The notes under the pieces: generated by a model
What the model was told of the DNA's origin: nothing
What the model saw: only the letters and a program-made list of their open reading frames with translations
Database searches by the model: none
In this document: one piece after another, positions 58,057 to 64,000 of the stretch
Layout of the letters: every line of letters starts with the position of its first letter
How positions within the stretch are numbered: the stretch's first letter is position 1
Position numbers and translations under genes: made by a program
NCBI GenBank assembly: GCA_024336345.1
Contig: JANFOG010000004.1
Coordinates: forward strand, 868,001 to 932,000
DNA: 64,000 nucleotides
Direction of reading: 5' to 3'
From: Mariannaea sp. PMI_226
Lineage: Eukaryota; Ascomycota; Sordariomycetes; Hypocreales; Nectriaceae

Positions 58057-59601
58057 CTACTGAGTGAGGTCCATGTCGTACTCGTCTTCCTCCTTGAAAT
58101 CGACTTGTCCACCGTGGTCACTAGGGTCATGCCAAAATTGGTCCGTGTCGTTGAGATCCCCACCAATGATGCCGTCTCCATTTTCATCTGGGCTAATCGA
58201 GATGGAATCAACATTGCCGCCCCCGCTACCGACAGGCTCGCCTCGGTAGTCGGTATGGTGAGGAACTCGAAGGCCAGATCCGGCAGTGCGAGAATACGAA
58301 AAGGTTCCGTTCTCATTCTTAGAAAGTGCATCCATAAGCTCAGTTTGCATGCGCCTCTCGTCCTCGGTCAGCTCAAAGGGGAAGTGTCCCCCAAGCTCAG
58401 CGATGGTGTTCATCATTTCCTCTTGTTGTTGAAGCTTAAGATGAAGCATCCACATTAGATCTCGTGTCCAACTAACCGCACCATTGAGAATGTCTCCCTT
58501 ATTGGGACCCTTATCCTTCTCTTCAAGTGGAAGCCCAGTAGTAATGTTACCGGCCGATGTTCCAGCAGCACGGCGAGCGCCAGGGCCGGCAAGACCCGAT
58601 GTCGCCTGTGATGGGCTAGACATCCCCGTCAACGTTGGAGACAGAGGAGTACCGTTCTGAATCAGCTTGCGAATCTTCTCATCCTCAAGACGGTGGGTAG
58701 GCACCAATCGACTGAGATCCTGTATCCTCTCGTTGATGTTGTCACGACGACGGCGCTCGACCAGATTGTGGGACTCCCGGCGCCTCTTTCGCTTCATTTC
58801 CTGAGACGACACATTACCTGGAGGCCCACCAAGTTTGGCAGGCATCGAAGTGCCACCTTTCATCATAACTTCATTGATCTGATTCATTGATGGTTGCATA
58901 GGCGATGAAAAGCCAGAATTGTATGAGGCAGGGATGCTACCAGTGGGGGTGTTCATCCATTGGCCAGAGGGCGACTTTTCGTGTACGCCAGTAGTTCGGA
59001 TGGGTTGTGCTCCGAACCCTGTGTTATCTTGTTGTCCCATGGGCAGGCCGTGGATACTGGCTGTTTTGGGAGTCATGGGGCTACGACTGCTTGAAGCCTT
59101 TCGTTGCATCTGCTGGGATATCCTGGCACGTGCCTTTAGGTAGTTAGGGTCATCGTTGTTGAGGTCTGTCAACGGCGAATTCGAGTAAGAGAGCGGTGAG
59201 TGAAGAGAGGTGCCAAGAGAATGTGCAGCTTGCATTTGACGGAACTGGGTGTTGAAGCCGGTGGTAAATGGGCTCTGGATGGGATCTCCATCAGGCGTGT
59301 GCGAGTAACCATTCATATGGGACTGAGGGAAACCTCCTTGAGAGAATCCCATGTTCAAATTAGAGAAATCTTGAGGTTGGGCATCTGAGGGACTTGTGAG
59401 GCCATCGAGAAGCTCATCATCGCCAAATAGAGCAGACCCGCTGGAGAACCCGTTGGTGTTGTTATTGTTCGAATTCGAGTTGAAGTTGTTGTGATTATTG
59501 TTGAAGGACGCAGGGTAGCCGCTGCCCATGGCCAGGTCGTTGGGATCAATGCTGCCGGCGTTCGGGCCGGAGCCAAATTGGTTGAAGCCGTGCTGAGCCA
59601 T
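58057..59601 (-). CDS. basic helix-loop-helix transcription factor
   Basis: An intron-free frame of 514 residues. The basic region keeps the H-E-R triad (His278, Glu282, Arg286) of class B bHLH proteins that read CACGTG E-boxes. Helix 1 runs to about residue 300. The loop is unusually long (about 305-363, Ser/Gly/Thr-rich). Helix 2 is at about 365-395, continuing as a coil of Leu/Gln/Glu/Met. The N-terminal 265 residues are Asn/Gly/Ser/Pro-rich and likely disordered. The C-terminus is Asp/Glu-rich and could be an activation domain. This architecture, a bHLH with an expanded loop, fits a fungal group I cannot name with confidence. The gene lies convergent to npr3. Confidence 0.88.
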   Translation of the reverse strand: MAQHGFNQFGSGPNAGSIDPNDLAMGSGYPASFNNNHNNFNSNSNNNNTNGFSSGSALFGDDELLDGLTSPSDAQPQDFSNLNMGFSQGGFPQSHMNGYSHTPDGDPIQSPFTTGFNTQFRQMQAAHSLGTSLHSPLSYSNSPLTDLNNDDPNYLKARARISQQMQRKASSSRSPMTPKTASIHGLPMGQQDNTGFGAQPIRTTGVHEKSPSGQWMNTPTGSIPASYNSGFSSPMQPSMNQINEVMMKGGTSMPAKLGGPPGNVSSQEMKRKRRRESHNLVERRRRDNINERIQDLSRLVPTHRLEDEKIRKLIQNGTPLSPTLTGMSSPSQATSGLAGPGARRAAGTSAGNITTGLPLEEKDKGPNKGDILNGAVSWTRDLMWMLHLKLQQQEEMMNTIAELGGHFPFELTEDERRMQTELMDALSKNENGTFSYSRTAGSGLRVPHHTDYRGEPVGSGGGNVDSISISPDENGDGIIGGDLNDTDQFWHDPSDHGGQVDFKEEDEYDMDLTQ

Positions 59602-62600
59602 ACTTGGCGATGGCAGGATTTGGCTACAGGTGGAAGTTGGAATGGAGTTTGCTATTTACCCTAGAATGAGGGATTGGACTGTGGGTGGAATATTGTGGGT
59701 TTGCGCCAGATCGATTACACTCTGGAGGGAGGCTGTGGGGAGAATAAAAAGGGTCGCTCGGGAACCTGACAGAGTCACTGCATCAGCATCTGGTTCAACA
59801 TCAATCAAGATAGATGAGAGCGGGGAGTGCGGAAGACTCGGCCTCGGGATTGAGAAGTTGGGCGATTGAAATGCTAGCAAGGAGTGGCGGGTAGAAGGCA
59901 CTGAAGGCTACAGGTCAGGACGTACCTTGTTGGCAAATAGTAGCGTTCGTGAAGGGGTTGATTAGAATGAAGAAAGAGTAAGAAGGCTATCGGTAGGCCA
60001 TCAAAAGACTGCGAAGAAAGATGCGGGCCGTAGATGACGGTCGTCGTGGGAGAAGAGGACACCGGAGTTGGGGCCTGTAATCGGTGATCGCAAGAGGATA
60101 GTTGTGTGTGGTGAGTCTGAGTCGGAGTCGGAGGGAGGCGGAGGAGCTTCGGGTTGAAATGGCGGGCAGTGGACACTCAGGCCAGTTTCTGGGGCGGGGG
60201 GTTCTGTGGTAGGAGTGGTGCAGATGGATGTGGTGGCAGGAGGGGGGAGTGGGTATGGATGTGCGAGCACCAATGTGGGCATCCAGTTGGGCTTGGGGGG
60301 GCTCCTGGGGGAGATCCTTCCTTTGGGTTACGCACGGCCTTGCAACAACGAAGGGTGCAGTGTGCTAACCCCAGTGGAGTTGATCGAGAGTTAGACTGAA
60401 GGGTCCAAGGAATGACGGTTTGTTGAAGTGGTGTTGGAGCAGTCTTGGAATGGTGTTGATGTGGTGGTCTCGTCTAGGTCGGAACCGGAGCGACTCAGGG
60501 CTTGATGCGCTCGCCGGTTCGCCGGGTGGATAAGTCGGAAGAGAGGGACAGAGGCTCCGAGAGAGGAGACAGGGCCCCGTTCGAGAGACAGAAAAGAAGA
60601 CAAAGAGAAAATATACTTCAGGCACAAGGTTCGTCTCTTGGGTTTGCCAAAGAATCTGGCTCAAGCTTTGGAGTTATCTGGGTTGATGTACGTAGTAATC
60701 CTGCAGCGCCGACTGAGACACTAGGCAAGGAAGGCGGTGTCAGGCGTCTGATCACTTGAATGGCTGTTCTTGGAATGATGGCTACCAGTCAGCTTAGGTC
60801 TGCGGACGGGAGGATGAAAGGTCGGGTACTAAACACGGCCAACTGCATCCAACATCGAAGGCTAACATTGGCTGGCTGGGGAAGACGTACAAGAGCGGGG
60901 GCGACAGGGTTAGAGAGGGAGGGGTATTTGAACGAAACGGAGCAGTGATGGGAAAGGATGGACAGAGGGGACGGGGGGGGAATACAATTTGGAGAGAGAG
61001 TGAGAGAGATAGAGAGAACACCTTTTACTCACCACTAGTTTTATGATGACAATAACAATCTAGTACCATGGAAAAATTCGCTTTGATTCGGCTGCGTCGG
61101 GAGAAACGAGTCGGGTTGCACAGCCTAAGAGGGCAAATGAAAGCAAACGACAAACGAGCCGAATGGCGAGGGATGACGAGCTGACTCCGCGGGAGTCGAT
61201 TAACGAGGAGACCACAGAGAGGATAGTTGATTATCGTGGAGTCTGTACGCTGGTACAAGGTGGAAGTGGTTTGCCTCTATTTTTCCGCCTTGAGGGTTAG
61301 GGTGGAAGAAAACAGGCAGGAAGTGGTACATTGGATGCTATGATAAAGTACCTGTTAAAGGAGGTCGCTCTGGGATAGGTCTGGTCTCAGGATAGAAGCG
61401 AGAGGCCCAAGTCCGTAGTTATCGTCTTCGATGTTTTCTCCGCGGTGTCAAACGGGGGAACCGGGGCGGTGCGGGGCGATTTAGTCCAACCGGTGAGGCT
61501 GAAGATTCTGAGTACTCAATAGTGGAAGAGAGGCAATAAGATGTGGAATCCCCACTAGAGAATGGCTCGAGGAGAGATGAGGTCAAAGTGGCGACGATCT
61601 TTTCCAAATCTCAGCAATAGCTATTGGGCGACGTCTCTTAATTCGATGTGCAGCTGGGATCAAGAAGCCAACAGAATGCGGCGATGATATGCGTAGGATA
61701 TGTGATTGATGGTCCAAGTGCCGGGTATTTCGTAGGCGGTCTGACGTTTTATTGACTTCTGGCTCGGCGCCACGGACGGATGATCAAGGGCCGAGAACTA
61801 TTTGGTGGTGGCTCAGAAGATGGTGTAGTGGTTGGAAGCCAAGAAGATGTTCGAATAGGCAGAAGCGCCAGGCTGAGATGGTGCTTGTGCTGTGTACTTT
61901 GTAAGTGAGGAATCAAGGTAGGGAGGGAAGGTTTGATGGCTATTGATTCAGCTGAAGTTGAGGGTGGGTAGAGGATACTTGCTAATGCACTAGTATCTGC
62001 GCTCTAAGGCGAGTACCTACATTTAAGGAGCTACCCAGGTTCGGTAGGGATGGTAGGTGAACGGTGAGCGGTGATGAATGGTGCAAACGGAAGGCATCAA
62101 GCTGGCGCACAAGATGGTTGAGCGCCCAGTATCAAAGTAGGATTCTCGCTGCCAATAGTCCTGTCTTGTTTTCCTTCTTGTCTCGCGAGTATTGGATTGG
62201 TCTGCTTGTCTTTTACGTTTCGATCCGGAATGGCCAGTCCACTTTCCTAATTTCATGCAGCATGAGATCCAGGACGAATGAGGTACGTAGGTCTTCAATT
62301 TATACTCGATAGAACAACCAAGAAATATCAACCCCCCTCCCCCCAATGCTCTAAAAAAAGTCATATGTACAAGCATTTATCATCTTCTGACTTTCTTGGC
62401 CCAAGTTATTCCTACCGGACCATGTTGGGCGGTTTTATCGTGGTAAAGTGGCGTGGGTACTTGACTGTGGTGGTCGCTCTCGAAGGACTATTTCTCCCCC
62501 ACCAAAAAACACATCGTCTTGGTAGAAATCGCTGACGGTACTGCACGTTAGTTACGTTGAAGTAGTTATTGGAGGGGTACCGTGTGGGTGGGTGCCAGGT

Positions 62601-64000
62601 TCAACGTGACTTCAGATTTAAGACACCAAGGCGAGCGGGCTGCTGAGCTTCTTAAGGGCTCCTCGGAATGCTGCATGGAATGAATTTATTACTACCCTCC
62701 ATTGCCAACTTCGCCTCCCCCTTGCGCGGTCATGCGTTGGGTCTTCTCCAACCTTTCTGTTCATCTTGACCACGCGCCTCAGTGAAGGACACCATCTTCT
62801 CTCCTGGACCCTTTCTTTGGGCAGAGCTTACTGCAAATATGGTGATGTCAGTTTGATGAATAGGTTCTAGGACGGACCAACTGCCTGACAGTCGAGACCC
62901 ACGATACAAAACGGAACGCTCAGTGTCTGCCCTTGATTATATGAGCACAGGCGTTTGTGTTGTTCGTTCACGTCTTCTCCCGTTGCACCTCCACCGGCTT
63001 GAGCGGATCGCTTTCGGCCCTCCACGGTCCGCTCCTCGTAAACCAACTTTGGCTTCCCTGGAAATTCCGTCATCTTATCGGCTTGACCTAGTCGCACTCC
63101 CCCTTCGCAAGTCCTATTTTGTTTTTTCAAGAGGTTGTGCCAACAGAATTTCTTGCTTCTATCAACTAGTGCGAGTGCCGAAGTGCTGAAACGGGATATT
63201 GAGCCTCAGACTGGCAGCCTTCAGCCTTGCTGCATGCAACCTTTCTCAAGGCTCTGGTACGCATATTCTTGGTCTGCGTCACCCTCGTTTCTAAGTGCCC
63301 AGTCGACCAGAGGCTGACTTCCCTGACTACCTCATGCCGGTGAGATTTCTTGCAGCTCGTACCCTCCCGCACACCTCCAGTCTCCCCTCCCTGGTCGATT
63401 CATGGTGCATAGACAAGGGTGGCCTTGGCCCTCGCCATTTAGCTCGTATCGATAACCAAAGCATAGACCGTGCAAAATCCGCCATCGCAAACTGTACAGA
63501 GCACTGCATCAGGAGGAGGCTGTGACGGCTGCCAATCATGCGGCACCCTGAACAGACAGGGTCGTGACAAGGCTGGGCCTCTGGTTGGTCGAATCGTACA
63601 GTACGAGCCTTTACTCTCTGTACTGACCACACCACCCCTAACCCACCAAGTCCAAAGTCACTAGTGCCGCCCTCCACATACGCATCAACGACACATGGCC
63701 CCGAGCTTTCCATCTGCCTCCAAACGCATCGTGTGCTACCCTTTGTTCTCTGTGCTTGTCGCCTAGTTACTGCGTTTTCTCTGTCGTCATTGCTCCAGCT
63801 TCGCGTAACGCGCGGCCACCTATCTGAGCCCCGAACTGTCGCCCAAGGCTTCCTCTTCGCTGCCTGCTACGAGCAAGGTTAACTATCTCTCGTATGTCCA
63901 TTCCGACCCTCCTCCAGACTCCATCTATATCATCAACATTTTGTCGACTGACCCAGGACCGGCCAGACCCCAAGTGGAGCTTCTTGTCTGCACTTTAGCC
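59602..64000. other. upstream region of the bHLH gene and right-hand end of the window
   Basis: About 4.4 kb without a supported coding gene. Purine-rich plus-strand sequence up to about 61.1 kb corresponds to a pyrimidine-rich minus-strand leader for the bHLH gene. Possible leader introns include a GTACGT donor near 59925 and a GTGAGT donor near 61036. From about 63.7 kb to the end the plus strand is pyrimidine-rich, as in fungal leaders, and may precede a gene beyond the window. Confidence 0.45.

Noticed and set aside
63327..63713. 128-codon minus-strand frame near the right end
   Set aside because: No recognisable motif or splice context, and the composition is not that of the real genes here.

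Overview
The window looks like nuclear DNA of a filamentous ascomycete (Pezizomycotina). The protein families suggest Sordariomycetes, possibly Hypocreales; that rank is inferred from protein style and not tested. The evidence is short spliceosomal introns (56-215 nt) with GTATGT/GTAAGT-like donors, CTAAC/CTAAT/CTGAC-type branch sites and YAG acceptors, plus eukaryotic gene families. Intergenic DNA is long and rich in microsatellites and homopolymer tracts. I see no bacterial operons, no CRISPR array, no convincing tRNA or rRNA, and no transposase or reverse transcriptase.

Layout: (a) 3.8-5.7 kb, plus strand: a ZZ-type zinc-finger protein whose two reading-frame blocks do not join cleanly. 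(b) 6.5-8.4 kb, minus: translation initiation factor eIF3 subunit d. (c) 9.6-11.0 kb, minus: a five-exon bZIP transcription factor. (d) 14.7-15.7 kb, minus: two small uncharacterised genes, one acidic-tailed and one Cys-rich. (e) 21.5-27.3 kb, plus: a 1902-residue Rim15-type PAS/kinase/receiver protein. (f) 34.8-36.8 kb, plus: an MFS permease of the phosphate / glycerophosphodiester type. (g) 39.3-43.5 kb, minus: a 1275-residue multi-zinc-finger protein whose cysteine cluster is split by an intron. (h) 51.1-52.5 kb, minus: ethanolamine/choline kinase. (i) 54.6-56.8 kb, plus: Npr3 of the GATOR1/SEACIT complex. (j) 58.1-59.6 kb, minus: a bHLH transcription factor. The intergenic blocks are unusually long: about 3.7 and 5.8 kb on either side of the small-gene pair, 7.5 kb before the permease and 7.6 kb after the zinc-finger gene. 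The last kilobase is pyrimidine-rich and may be the leader of a gene to the right.

As a set, Rim15 (quiescence kinase below TORC1/PKA), Npr3 (amino-acid brake on TORC1), the permease and ethanolamine kinase touch nutrient sensing and phospholipid supply. They are separate transcription units and there is no sign of a cluster. The most unusual signals are non-coding: a perfect 21-bp inverted repeat bounding about 262 bp at 37.36-37.62 kb, and two short motifs (AGGTACCT and TACATAGTA/TACTATGTA) that recur far more often than chance, never in coding sequence. In proteins, the Rim15 receiver domain has Glu in place of the phospho-acceptor Asp. I did not find an obviously new multi-gene system.
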